DNA from: Agromyces kandeliae
GTDB lineage: Bacteria; Actinomycetota; Actinomycetes; Actinomycetales; Microbacteriaceae
Assembly: GCF_009674665.1 (NCBI RefSeq)
Contig: NZ_WKJD01000008.1
Coordinates: 1-64,000 of the forward strand
Length of the DNA stretch: 64,000 bases
Direction of reading: 5' to 3'
The translations under genes were made by a program, and so were the position numbers. This document shows positions 1 through 7,301 of this stretch, piece by piece. Below the pieces are notes generated by a model. It did not search any database, was not told the DNA's origin, and saw nothing but the letters and a program-made list of their open reading frames with translations. Numbering within the stretch: the stretch's first letter is position 1; each line of letters begins with the position of its first letter.

Positions 1-63
1 ATGCCCGAACTGACGCGAAAGCCCCCGCGCCTGCAGCACCGGAACCGAAGAAGCGATACTCAT
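1..63 (-). CDS. Sugar ABC transporter ATP-binding protein, N-terminal fragment
   Basis: Only the first 21 codons are inside the window. They read MSIASSVPVLQARGLSRQFG plus one His, the usual opening of a sugar-importer ATPase (a short leader, then a strand ending in an aromatic residue that stacks on ATP). The ATG overlaps the TGA of the upstream kinase gene in an ATGA tetranucleotide (60-63), so the two are probably translationally coupled in one operon. In rhizobia the fructose importer genes frcBCA sit beside a kinase, frcK; the arrangement here is similar. The Walker motifs lie outside the window, so the family call is an inference from 21 residues and context. Confidence 0.55.
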   Translation of the reverse strand, partial: MSIASSVPVLQARGLSRQFGH

Positions 64-767
64 GCCTGCTCTCCTTCCTGAGGGGCGGAGGACTCGTCCA
101 CGCCCGTATCGATCGATGTGACGCGAACGATGAGGTCGGCTCGCTCGCGCGCCCGCTGGACGAGCTCCGCGTTGCGTTCATCGACGTCCCGCACCCAGGC
201 GGCCGCCTCGTCGGCGGGATGCCCGAACGAGCGCCGCCGCGCCAGCAGCCGCTCGCGTCGCTGGTCCGGATCGACGTCGAGGTACCAGACCTCGTCGAGC
301 CGGGAGGCCACCTCGTCCCAGCCGTGCTCGTCGTGCAGGAGGTAGTTGCCCTCCGTGACCACGAGCGGGACCTCGCCGCGCACGGCGATCGCGGAACCGA
401 TGGACTCCTCGAGCGAGCGGTCGAAGCGGGGTGCGTAGATGACGCCCTCGCCCTGCACGGACAGTCGACCGAGCAGGGCGACGTAGCCGTCGACGTCGAA
501 GGTGTCGGGTGCGCCCTTGCGGTCGCGCCGGCCGAGTCGCACGAGTTCGGCGTTCGCGTAGTGGAATCCGTCCATGGGGACCCCGACGGCCCGGTCGCCC
601 AGGGCCGCCAGCAGCGCCTCGGAGACGGTCGACTTCCCGGCGCCCGGGGTGCCCGTGATGCCGAGGATCCGGCGCCGACCGGGTTCCGCGAGGGAACGCG
701 CGCGTCGGACGAGCGCCCCGAGGCTCTCGCTGACGGTCTCTGGCGGATTCGAATGGGTGCTGAACAC
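60..767 (-). CDS. P-loop nucleoside/sugar kinase, PRK/uridine kinase-like (FrcK type)
   Basis: The 235-residue protein carries a clear Walker A loop, GTPGAGKST at residues 39-47, followed by a PMDGFHY segment and a lid-like region rich in Arg, typical of the phosphoribulokinase/uridine kinase superfamily. Members next to sugar ABC importers (FrcK) are thought to phosphorylate the imported sugar or a nucleoside-like substrate; the true substrate is not certain. Translation starts at GTG 767, with a purine-rich GAGGAAG upstream. The gene runs away from the SDR gene at 1012, and the 244-base gap between them holds paired operators. An ABC ATPase gene follows with a 4-base overlap. Confidence 0.75.
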   Translation of the reverse strand: MFSTHSNPPETVSESLGALVRRARSLAEPGRRRILGITGTPGAGKSTVSEALLAALGDRAVGVPMDGFHYANAELVRLGRRDRKGAPDTFDVDGYVALLGRLSVQGEGVIYAPRFDRSLEESIGSAIAVRGEVPLVVTEGNYLLHDEHGWDEVASRLDEVWYLDVDPDQRRERLLARRRSFGHPADEAAAWVRDVDERNAELVQRARERADLIVRVTSIDTGVDESSAPQEGEQA

Positions 768-869
768 GGCGATGTGATCTTCCTCGGTCGATGCGGAGCA
801 TCAGGGGTGCGTCGAGCGACGCCCGGGCCCGGCGGTGGGTCCGCCGTGACCTGTGAAACTACGCCGACA

Positions 870-918
870 TGTCACCGGTGTCAAGGTCTATGGGACAATC
901 GCCATGACACCGGAGACA
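870..918. promoter_or_regulatory. Two inverted operator copies bracketing a promoter
   Basis: TGTCACCGGTGTCA (870-883) and TGACACCGGAGACA (905-918) are the same 14-base near-palindrome in opposite orientation: the complement of the first matches the second at 13 of 14 positions. A -10-like GACAAT (894-899) lies between them, so the first site covers the -35 zone and the second covers the start-site zone of the rightward gene. This is the layout expected of a repressor, probably one controlling both the SDR gene and the kinase/ABC operon. The regulator itself is not in the window. Confidence 0.6.
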
Positions 919-1011
919 TCCCCGGAATTCTGTGGTAGTCATGTCCCACGGCGGCACCGCCTCTCGCAGTGCGGCCCCACCCATCTCGAACTTGGAACAG
1001 GAAGCACTCCC

Positions 1012-1740
1012 ATGACCGATCTCAGCGGCCGTACCATCCTCGTCACCGGCGCCGGCGGAGGCATCGGCGGCGCCACCGTCCGGCACCTCGTGGCCGCGGG
1101 AGCCGACGTGCTCGCTGCAGGCCGCACCGCCGAGAGCGTCGCGTCGATCGTCGCCGAGACCGGGGCGACGCCGCTCGTCTTCGACCTCGAGTCGGAGGAC
1201 GAGATCCGAACCGCCATCGAAGGCCGCGACCTCTACGGCGTCGTGAACTGCGGTGGGTGGGGTGGTGAGATCGCCACCCCGATGGAGACCGACATCTCGG
1301 TCTTCGACCGGGTCATGAGCATCAACGCGCGCGGTTCGTTGCTGGTGACGAAGTACGCCTCACGCGAGATGATCCGGGTCGGCAAGGGCGGCTCGATCGT
1401 CAACGTCTCCAGCCAGGCGAGCCTGGTCGCGCTCGCGGGCCACATCTCGTACGGCTCGTCGAAGGCCGCGCTCGACAACATCACCCGAGTCTCGGCCCTC
1501 GAGCTCGGGGGCTACGGGATCCGCGTCAACAGCGTGAACCCCACCGTCGTCATGACGCCGATGTCGGCCTGGTACTGGGGGCGTCCCGACATCGAGGGAC
1601 CCTTCCTCGACGCGATGCCGCTCCACCGGTGGGCGACGGAGGACGACATCGCCGCACCGATCGTCTTCCTCCTCGGCGACGGCGCCGCGATGATCACCGG
1701 GATCGCCCTGCCGATCGACGGGGGCTACACCAGCCGCTGA
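1012..1740 (+). CDS. Short-chain dehydrogenase, L-xylulose/carbonyl reductase-like
   Basis: This 242-residue classical SDR has the nucleotide-binding TGAGGGIGG motif near residues 11-19, the catalytic YxxxK as YGSSK, and NVSS before it. The segment IRVNSVNPTVVMTPM and the closing PIDGGY strongly resemble dicarbonyl/L-xylulose reductase (DCXR), whose usual length is also about 244. It probably interconverts a ketose and a polyol such as xylitol or arabinitol with NAD(P)H. The ATG at 1012 is chosen because AGGAAG precedes it by about nine bases and the SDR fold begins right after; an in-frame earlier start would add residues without similarity. It is divergent from a sugar importer/kinase operon, consistent with pentitol catabolism. 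Its last 16 bases overlap the convergent esterase gene. Confidence 0.8.
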   Translation: MTDLSGRTILVTGAGGGIGGATVRHLVAAGADVLAAGRTAESVASIVAETGATPLVFDLESEDEIRTAIEGRDLYGVVNCGGWGGEIATPMETDISVFDRVMSINARGSLLVTKYASREMIRVGKGGSIVNVSSQASLVALAGHISYGSSKAALDNITRVSALELGGYGIRVNSVNPTVVMTPMSAWYWGRPDIEGPFLDAMPLHRWATEDDIAAPIVFLLGDGAAMITGIALPIDGGYTSR

Positions 1741-2606
1741 CCCCCCGGTCGCGCGCCGCGTGCCCCTTCCGGTCGGCGGGGCGCCACGCGCTCCCGATCG
1801 AGGTCGTCGATCCAGCGCACGGCGCGGTCGACGGTGGCGGATGCCGCGGGCTCGTCGGGCCGGTTCAGGTGGCCGTGCTCGGTGCCGGGCTCCGTGACGA
1901 GCATGACCGGCACGCCCGCGGCGACGAGCGTGGCCGCGAAGGCCTCGCCCGAGACGCGGAGCTCGTCGGCCTCGCCGTTGACCATCAGCACGGGCGGGTA
2001 TCCCGCGACGTCCTCCGGCGTGGCGCGGCCGGGCACGGCGGGCAGCGGCGCGTCGTCGACGGGCCCGCCGAGGAAGTCCTCGTACATGGCGCGCACGCGC
2101 GCGGGCCCGAAGCGGTCGGCGGCGGGGTTCGCGTCGAGCATCGCCCGGAGCGCGGCATCCGGCGCCGGCTGCACGGCGAGGAGGATCGGGTAGGCGAGGA
2201 AGACCCCCGCCGGCACGGGCGCGGCTCCGTCGAGCGCGCGGAGCACGGCGCCCGCAGTGAGGTTGCCCCCGGCGCTCGCCCCACCGGCGACGATCCGCGC
2301 GGGGTCGATGCCGAGGTGACCGGCGTGCGCGGAGGTCCAGCGCCACGCGGCGAGCACGTCGTCGGACGGGTCGGGGTAGCGGCATCCGCCGCCCGCGAGC
2401 CGGTAGTCGATCGAGACGACCGTGACACCGCGCGCGGCGAACGAGCGCGCGACCCAGTCGGCCTCGGGCATGTCGAGGTCGCCCGCGACGAAGCCGCCGC
2501 CGTGCGCCCACACGAGCGCGGGCGTGGTCCCGGCGGTCCCGGCGGTCGTGGCGCCGGCGGGGTAGACGCGGACGAGTCCGTCCGCCGAGTCGTACGGATC
2601 GGTCAT
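1725..2606 (-). CDS. Alpha/beta hydrolase, hormone-sensitive-lipase-type esterase
   Basis: The 293-residue protein has the oxyanion-hole motif HGGG at 35-38, the nucleophile elbow GGASAGG with Ser111, and a likely triad completed by Asp214 (GEADELR) and His244 (TEHGH). This is the HSL/BD-FAE esterase family, which hydrolyses short acyl or acetyl esters. There is no signal peptide, so it acts in the cytoplasm. The ATG at 2606 has GGAGGA about six bases upstream. It lies 100 bases downstream of the rhamnose isomerase gene on the same strand, but a strong hairpin in the gap suggests separate transcription. A role in removing acetyl groups from plant-derived sugars would fit but is inference. Confidence 0.8.
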   Translation of the reverse strand: MTDPYDSADGLVRVYPAGATTAGTAGTTPALVWAHGGGFVAGDLDMPEADWVARSFAARGVTVVSIDYRLAGGGCRYPDPSDDVLAAWRWTSAHAGHLGIDPARIVAGGASAGGNLTAGAVLRALDGAAPVPAGVFLAYPILLAVQPAPDAALRAMLDANPAADRFGPARVRAMYEDFLGGPVDDAPLPAVPGRATPEDVAGYPPVLMVNGEADELRVSGEAFAATLVAAGVPVMLVTEPGTEHGHLNRPDEPAASATVDRAVRWIDDLDRERVAPRRPEGARGARPGGQRLV

Positions 2607-2649
2607 GGTCGCGTCCTCCGCTCTGCTGCGCTCCGGCCGGGGGGTGGTT

Positions 2650-2688
2650 CGCGGATGCCGGGGCCGGGGGCATCACCCGGCATCCGCG
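2650..2688 (-). terminator. Terminator hairpin built from paired GGATGCC motifs
   Basis: CGCGGATGCCGGG (2650-2662) pairs perfectly with CCCGGCATCCGCG (2676-2688) across a 13-base loop. It lies just after the rhamnose isomerase stop codon, so it probably ends that transcript. No T-run follows. The stem is made of an inverted pair of the recurrent heptamer GGATGCC. Confidence 0.65.
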
Positions 2689-2706
2689 ACCGTCTCGGGG
2701 GCGGGG

Positions 2707-3873
2707 TCAGGCGCCCCAGCCGGCCTGCACGCCGCCGACGCGCTCCTCGGCGATCTTCGCGAGGTAGCCCGACCCGGCGAAGGCCGTCATCGGATCGGCC
2801 GCGAGGCCGCGCGACTCGCGCCACTCGGCCAGGGCGGGGCGCACGTCGGTGTAGAACGCGTCCATGAAGATGCGGTTCGCCTCGAGCACGTCGCCCGAGA
2901 CCTGCGCGGCGCGCAGCGCGTCGGTGTCGACGAGCAGCGCGCGGGCGGTCATCTCCTGCACGTTCAGCACCGAGCGGATCTGGCCGGGGATCTTGTCCTC
3001 GACGTTGTGGCACTGGTCGAGCATGAACGCCACGTCCGGGTGGTTGAGGCCGCCGCCGCGGGCGACCTCGTAGAGGATGCGGAACAGCTGGTACGGGTCG
3101 GCCGCGCCGACGATGAGGTCGTCGTCGGCGTAGAACCGCGAGTTGAAGTCGAACGAACCGAGCTTGCCGAGGCGCAGCAGCTGCATGACGATGAACTCGA
3201 TGTTCGTGCCGGGCGCGTGGTGGCCCGTGTCGAGGCAGACCATCGCCTTGTCGCCGAGGGCTGCGACCTGGGCGTAGCTCGTTCCCCAGTCGGGGACGTC
3301 CGTGTGGTAGAACGCCGGCTCGAAGAACTTGTACTCGAGCACGAGGCGCTGCTCGTCGCCGAGGCGGTCGTAGATGGTCGCGAGCGACTCGTGCAGGCGG
3401 TCCTGGCGGCCGCGCAGGTCGGCCTGGCCCGGGTAGTTCGAGCCCTCGGCGAGCCAGACCTTGAGGTCGCGGCTGCCGGTCGCGTGCATGATGTCGATGC
3501 ACTCGAAGTGGTGGTCGATCGCCTTCTGCCGGACGGCGGGGTCCTCGTGGGTCAGGGCGCCGAACTTGTAGTCGTCGTCCTGGAACGTGTTCGAGTTGAT
3601 CGTGCCGAGGGAGACGCCGAGGCCCTCCGCGTGCGCGCGGAGGTCGTCGTAGTCGTCGACCTTGTCCCACGGGATGTGCAGCGCGACGGTCGGCGCGAGC
3701 TTCGTGTACGCGTTGACCTGCGCGGCGTCCGCGATCTTCTCGTAGGGATCGCGGGGCGTGCCCGGCGTGCCGAACACCTTGAAGCGGGTGCCGGAGTTGC
3801 CGAACGCCCAGCTCGGCAGTTCGATCGCCTGGAGCTCCAGCTGGTCGAGGACGGTCTGCGGAATGGTGCTCAC
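2707..3873 (-). CDS. rhaI: L-rhamnose isomerase
   Basis: The 388-residue cytoplasmic enzyme converts L-rhamnose to L-rhamnulose, the first committed step of rhamnose use. Recognisable family segments include the metal- and substrate-binding stretches around VLEYKFFEPAFYHTD, CLDTGHHAPGTNIE and DFNSRFYADDDL, in the usual order for the Mn-dependent RhaI group. The start is GTG 3873: the preceding mutarotase gene ends in TGA at 3872-3870, giving a GTGA overlap and translational coupling, and the protein begins VSTIPQTVLD. Only isomerase and mutarotase are here; the kinase and aldolase must be elsewhere. The promoter upstream of the mutarotase with its LacI operator should drive both genes. Confidence 0.92.
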   Translation of the reverse strand: MSTIPQTVLDQLELQAIELPSWAFGNSGTRFKVFGTPGTPRDPYEKIADAAQVNAYTKLAPTVALHIPWDKVDDYDDLRAHAEGLGVSLGTINSNTFQDDDYKFGALTHEDPAVRQKAIDHHFECIDIMHATGSRDLKVWLAEGSNYPGQADLRGRQDRLHESLATIYDRLGDEQRLVLEYKFFEPAFYHTDVPDWGTSYAQVAALGDKAMVCLDTGHHAPGTNIEFIVMQLLRLGKLGSFDFNSRFYADDDLIVGAADPYQLFRILYEVARGGGLNHPDVAFMLDQCHNVEDKIPGQIRSVLNVQEMTARALLVDTDALRAAQVSGDVLEANRIFMDAFYTDVRPALAEWRESRGLAADPMTAFAGSGYLAKIAEERVGGVQAGWGA

Positions 3874-4271
3874 GATTCGCTGCTTTCTGTGCGGGTGGTG
3901 GCGGATGCCGCGTCTGGGTCCAGCGCGGCGAGCTGGTCTTCGAGGTGGAACACCTCGGGGATTCGGGGGGCGCCCTGGTCGGGGCGTGGGCCGTCGAGGG
4001 TCACGAAGAACTCGGCCATCTCGGCCTCCCACCGCGCGGTGCGCGGGTCGTTCGCGAGGGCCGCCTGGGCGTCGTCGTCGTCGTCGACCTCGTAGTAGCC
4101 GATGAGCAGGCCGTCCTCGCGGAGGAAGAGCGAGTAGTTGCGTCGGCCGGATGCCTCGATGGCCCGGAGCATGTCGGGCCAGACCGCGGCGTGGCGATCG
4201 CGGTACTCGTCGAGGCGAGCGGGGTCGACCTGCAGCTGGAAGCAGACCCGCTGCGTGGTGCCAGTGCTCAT
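3870..4271 (-). CDS. rhaM: L-rhamnose mutarotase
   Basis: The 133-residue protein matches the small RhaM/RhaU/YiiL family that interconverts the alpha and beta anomers of L-rhamnose before isomerisation. Family landmarks are FQLQVDPARLDEYRDRHAAVWP, with its conserved His, and NYSLFL followed by LLIGYYEVDD. Typical members are about 104 residues; this one has about 30 extra C-terminal residues, acidic and Ala/Thr-rich, that overlap the start of rhaI. It is the first gene of the two-gene operon and lies immediately downstream of a promoter with a LacI-type operator. Confidence 0.88.
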   Translation of the reverse strand: MSTGTTQRVCFQLQVDPARLDEYRDRHAAVWPDMLRAIEASGRRNYSLFLREDGLLIGYYEVDDDDDAQAALANDPRTARWEAEMAEFFVTLDGPRPDQGAPRIPEVFHLEDQLAALDPDAASATTRTESSES

Positions 4272-4292
4272 CGTCGAGCTCTCCGTTCGTCA

Positions 4293-4333
4293 TGAATCGT
4301 TTCAAAGATAGATCAGGTTCGCAGATCCCGCAA
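4293..4333 (-). promoter_or_regulatory. rhaM-rhaI promoter with LacI-family operator
   Basis: Reading leftward, TTGCGG (4333-4328), a 17-base spacer and TATCTT (4310-4305) form a plausible sigma-70 promoter. Directly after the -10 is TGAAACGATTCA (4304-4293), a 12-base near-palindrome with central CG, the form typical of LacI-family operators. The divergent lacI gene at 4413 is the natural candidate regulator. A bound repressor would cover the transcription start. Confidence 0.65.
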
Positions 4334-4412
4334 GCGCGATGCGCAGGCGGAAGAGGCTTTCCATCATGACCCCGGCGTCCGCCTCGTAGACTCCGACGCG
4401 GAGGGGAGTCCG

Positions 4413-5420
4413 ATGGCAGTGAGCGTGCGCGAGGTCGCGGCAGCGGCATCCGTCTCGGTCGGCACCGTCTCGAACGTGCTCAACCGGCCCGAGAAGGTCG
4501 CGCCCGACACGGTCGCGCGCGTGCTCGCGGCGATCGACGAGCTCGGATTCGTCCGCAACGACGCCGCCCGCCAATTGCGCGCCGGCCGCAGTCGGTCGAT
4601 CGGCCTGGTCGTGCTCGACGTGCGCAACCCGTTCTTCACCGACGTGGCTCGCGGAGCGGAGGACCGTGCGGCCGAGGACGGCATGACGATCCTCCTCGGC
4701 AACAGCGACGACAATCCCGACCGGGAGCGCGCCTACCTCGACCTCTTCGAGGAGCAGCGCGTCCACGGCGTGCTGATCTCGCCCCGCTCCGACGACCTGC
4801 CGCGCCTCGAGCGCGCGCGGTCGCGCGGGGTCCCCGTGGTGCTGGTCGACCGCGAGGCGCCCGACCGTCGCTTCTCGTCGGTCGCGGTCGACGACGTGGT
4901 CGGCGGTGCGATGGCCGTGCGGCACCTCGTCGAGTCCGGACGCCGCCGCATCGCCTTCGTCGGCGGGCCCGCGTCGATCCGGCAGGTCGCCGACCGGCTC
5001 GAGGGCGCGCGCCGCGCAGCCGCGGAGACGCCGGGTGCGACACTCGAGGTCGTCGAGACGTCGGGCACCACGGTGCTCGAGGGCCGCGCCGCGGGGGAGG
5101 CGATCCGCGACCGGGCGTCCGAGCACCGGCCCGACGCGATCTTCTGCGCGAACGACCTGCTCGCCGTCGGCGTGCTGCAGGCGCTCATGATGCTCGGCGA
5201 CGTCCGAGTGCCCGGCGACATCGCGCTCATCGGCTACGACGACATCGACTTCGCGCAGGCCGCCGTCGTGCCGCTCTCGTCGATCCGGCAGCCCGCGTGG
5301 CTCATCGGCTACACCGCGGTCGACCTGCTGCTCCGCGAGGCGCGCGACGGGGCCGACTTCGAGCCCGAGCAGGTGCAGTTCCAGCCCGAGCTCGTCGTGC
5401 GGGAGTCGACCGGGCGCTGA
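4413..5420 (+). CDS. LacI-family repressor, probable rhamnose regulator
   Basis: The 335-residue protein starts with a LacI helix-turn-helix (VREVAAAASVSVGTVSNVLN, residues 5-24) and hinge, followed by a periplasmic-binding-protein-like sensor domain with the usual SIGLVVLDVRNPFF and IALIGYDDIDFA segments. A strong GGAGGGGAG ribosome site (4400-4408) precedes ATG 4413. It is divergent from rhaM-rhaI, whose promoter holds a LacI-type operator, so it most likely represses those genes and is released by rhamnose or a derivative. The ligand is inferred from context only. Confidence 0.88.
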   Translation: MAVSVREVAAAASVSVGTVSNVLNRPEKVAPDTVARVLAAIDELGFVRNDAARQLRAGRSRSIGLVVLDVRNPFFTDVARGAEDRAAEDGMTILLGNSDDNPDRERAYLDLFEEQRVHGVLISPRSDDLPRLERARSRGVPVVLVDREAPDRRFSSVAVDDVVGGAMAVRHLVESGRRRIAFVGGPASIRQVADRLEGARRAAAETPGATLEVVETSGTTVLEGRAAGEAIRDRASEHRPDAIFCANDLLAVGVLQALMMLGDVRVPGDIALIGYDDIDFAQAAVVPLSSIRQPAWLIGYTAVDLLLREARDGADFEPEQVQFQPELVVRESTGR

Positions 5421-5425
5421 CACGG

Positions 5426-5460
5426 TTCGGCCCTCCCGTGACGAGCACGGGAGGGCCGAA
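5426..5460. terminator. Bidirectional terminator hairpin
   Basis: TTCGGCCCTCCCGTG (5426-5440) is a perfect 15-base inverted repeat of CACGGGAGGGCCGAA (5446-5460) with a 5-base loop. It fills the short gap between the convergent lacI gene and the M28 peptidase gene and should terminate both. It lacks a clear T-tract on either strand, as is common in high-GC actinobacteria. Confidence 0.85.
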
Positions 5461-5475
5461 TGCTTCAGCCGCGGA

Positions 5476-7131
5476 TCAGCGGAACAGGTGGGCGCCCAGG
5501 TGGTCGCCGGCCTTCTCCGCCGCCTTCGACGAGGCCTTCGCCGTGCCGTTCACGGACGACGTCGACATCGCGTAGGTGAGGACCGCGTGCGCGACGGCGT
5601 CGGCCATGTCGCCGAGGCCCTCCTGGTTGACGTTGCTGATCGTGCCGTCGTACTCGAGGGCACCGCCGTAGGCGGCGTTCAGCGCCTCGTACAGGCCGGC
5701 GTCGGCCCCGTCCCCGATCGGGTCGAGGCTGTCGCAGGCCTGGTGGTAGCACGGGTCGTACGACACGGGCTCGCCGTCGAACTCCGAGAGCCCGCCGTAG
5801 AGCGCGACCTGGTCGGCGGTCTTCGCGCCCTCAGCGCCCGTGAACAGGCCGCCCGCGGGGATCCCGGCGCTGATGAACGCGTCGTAGTCGGACCGCCCGT
5901 CGAACGCCGTCGGCTCGGACGCGACGCCGATCGACTCGAAGAAGTCGCTGAAGAGGTGCTCGATGTCGTCGCTGCCGCTCGGACCCTTGATGCCGAACGC
6001 GTCGCCGTCGCCGTCGTACACGAAGTTCGCGTAGTTGGGCGAGCCGACCATGTCGAAGTTCAGGTACAGCTCGATGTTGTTCGCCTGCTTCTTCGGAAGC
6101 GAGTCGACGTAGAACTGCGAACCGAGCAGGCCCGCCTCCTCGGCGCCCCACCACGCGAAGCGCACGGCGTTGCGCGGCTGGATGCCGAGTTCGGCCATCT
6201 GGAGCGCGGTCTCGAGGATCGCGCCCGAGCCGGAGCCGTTGTCGTTGATGCCCGCGCCGCCCGACACCGAGTCGAGGTGCGCGCCGGCCATGATCACGCG
6301 ATCGGTCCGACCCGTCGGGGTCTGGGCGATGAGGTTCTGCGTCGGCACGTCGAGCTCGATGAGCGTGTCGGTCTTCAGGTGCATGACGACCTCGCCGGAG
6401 GCCAGGAGCGTCGCGAGCTCGTCGCCGATCGCGAACGAGGTCCCGACGACCGGGATGTCGTCGCCGAAGGCGTCGCCGAGGGTCGCGTTCAGCGTCTCCT
6501 GGCGGCCGTCCTGGCCCTCGTTGAAGATGATCACGCCGCTCGCCCCGGCGTCGAACGCGTTCGCCGCCTTGTCGGCGAACGCGCACGTGCCGCGCTGGAC
6601 GAGCGCGATGTTGCCGACCGTGAAGCCGGTGAAGTCGGATGCCTCGCAGCCGCTCGACGAGGTGTTCGCCGACGTCCCGGGCGGAAGCACGAGGTCGACG
6701 GCCTCGAGCGGCGCCGTCACGTCGCCGCTGCCCGAGTACTCGGCGGTGACGAAGTCCTCGAAGAGCACGTAGGACGTCGGGTCGGGCGAGACCCGATCCA
6801 TCTCCGCGTCGCTCAGCTCGGTGAACGAGTTGAAGGTGAAGTCCTGCCGCGTCGTGACGTAGCCGGCCGCGTCGAGGACGCCCTCGATGTAGTCGATCGA
6901 CGCGCCGTACCCCGGCGTGCCGCTCGCGCGGGTCCCGCCGTTGGCGTCGGCGATGGCCTGCAACTCCTCGAGGTGCGCCATGATGCCGTCGGAGGTGACG
7001 GCGTCCTGCAGCGCGGTCGTGTTCGTCGGTACCGCGGCCTGGGCTCCGGTCGCGGTCAGTGCGATCGCCGCGGTTGCGGCGACCGCGGCGAACGTGGCAT
7101 TCCGAGTTCTTCTTCGCACGGTCTCTCCCAT
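5476..7131 (-). CDS. Secreted M28-family aminopeptidase with PA domain
   Basis: The 551-residue precursor has a signal peptide (basic start, hydrophobic core to about residue 29, cleavage near AQA-AV at 32-33). A protease-associated domain is inserted at roughly 130-260 (GTCAFADKAANAFDAGASGV). The M28 metallopeptidase core binds two zinc ions through His285 (HLD), Asp297, Glu331/Glu332 (WWGAEEAG), Asp360 and a late His in CYHQACD. Family members are secreted aminopeptidases that release N-terminal amino acids from extracellular peptides. The ATG at 7131 is chosen because it starts the signal peptide; upstream in-frame sequence has no such character. It stands alone, ending at the strong convergent terminator. 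Confidence 0.9.
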   Translation of the reverse strand: MGETVRRRTRNATFAAVAATAAIALTATGAQAAVPTNTTALQDAVTSDGIMAHLEELQAIADANGGTRASGTPGYGASIDYIEGVLDAAGYVTTRQDFTFNSFTELSDAEMDRVSPDPTSYVLFEDFVTAEYSGSGDVTAPLEAVDLVLPPGTSANTSSSGCEASDFTGFTVGNIALVQRGTCAFADKAANAFDAGASGVIIFNEGQDGRQETLNATLGDAFGDDIPVVGTSFAIGDELATLLASGEVVMHLKTDTLIELDVPTQNLIAQTPTGRTDRVIMAGAHLDSVSGGAGINDNGSGSGAILETALQMAELGIQPRNAVRFAWWGAEEAGLLGSQFYVDSLPKKQANNIELYLNFDMVGSPNYANFVYDGDGDAFGIKGPSGSDDIEHLFSDFFESIGVASEPTAFDGRSDYDAFISAGIPAGGLFTGAEGAKTADQVALYGGLSEFDGEPVSYDPCYHQACDSLDPIGDGADAGLYEALNAAYGGALEYDGTISNVNQEGLGDMADAVAHAVLTYAMSTSSVNGTAKASSKAAEKAGDHLGAHLFR

Positions 7132-7301
7132 GGGGTGGTCAGAACCGGGGGCACGGTGCCGTCCGGGTCGTCCGGACGCACCGGTAGGGCCCGGCCCGGA
7201 CGCGTTCCACCCTTGCCCGACGTTCGCAGGAAGGTCAAGGGGTGGACTCCGGCCGCGCACGATGCGATCCGCGCACCCGCGTCCGGCGGCGGAGATCGTC
7301 C

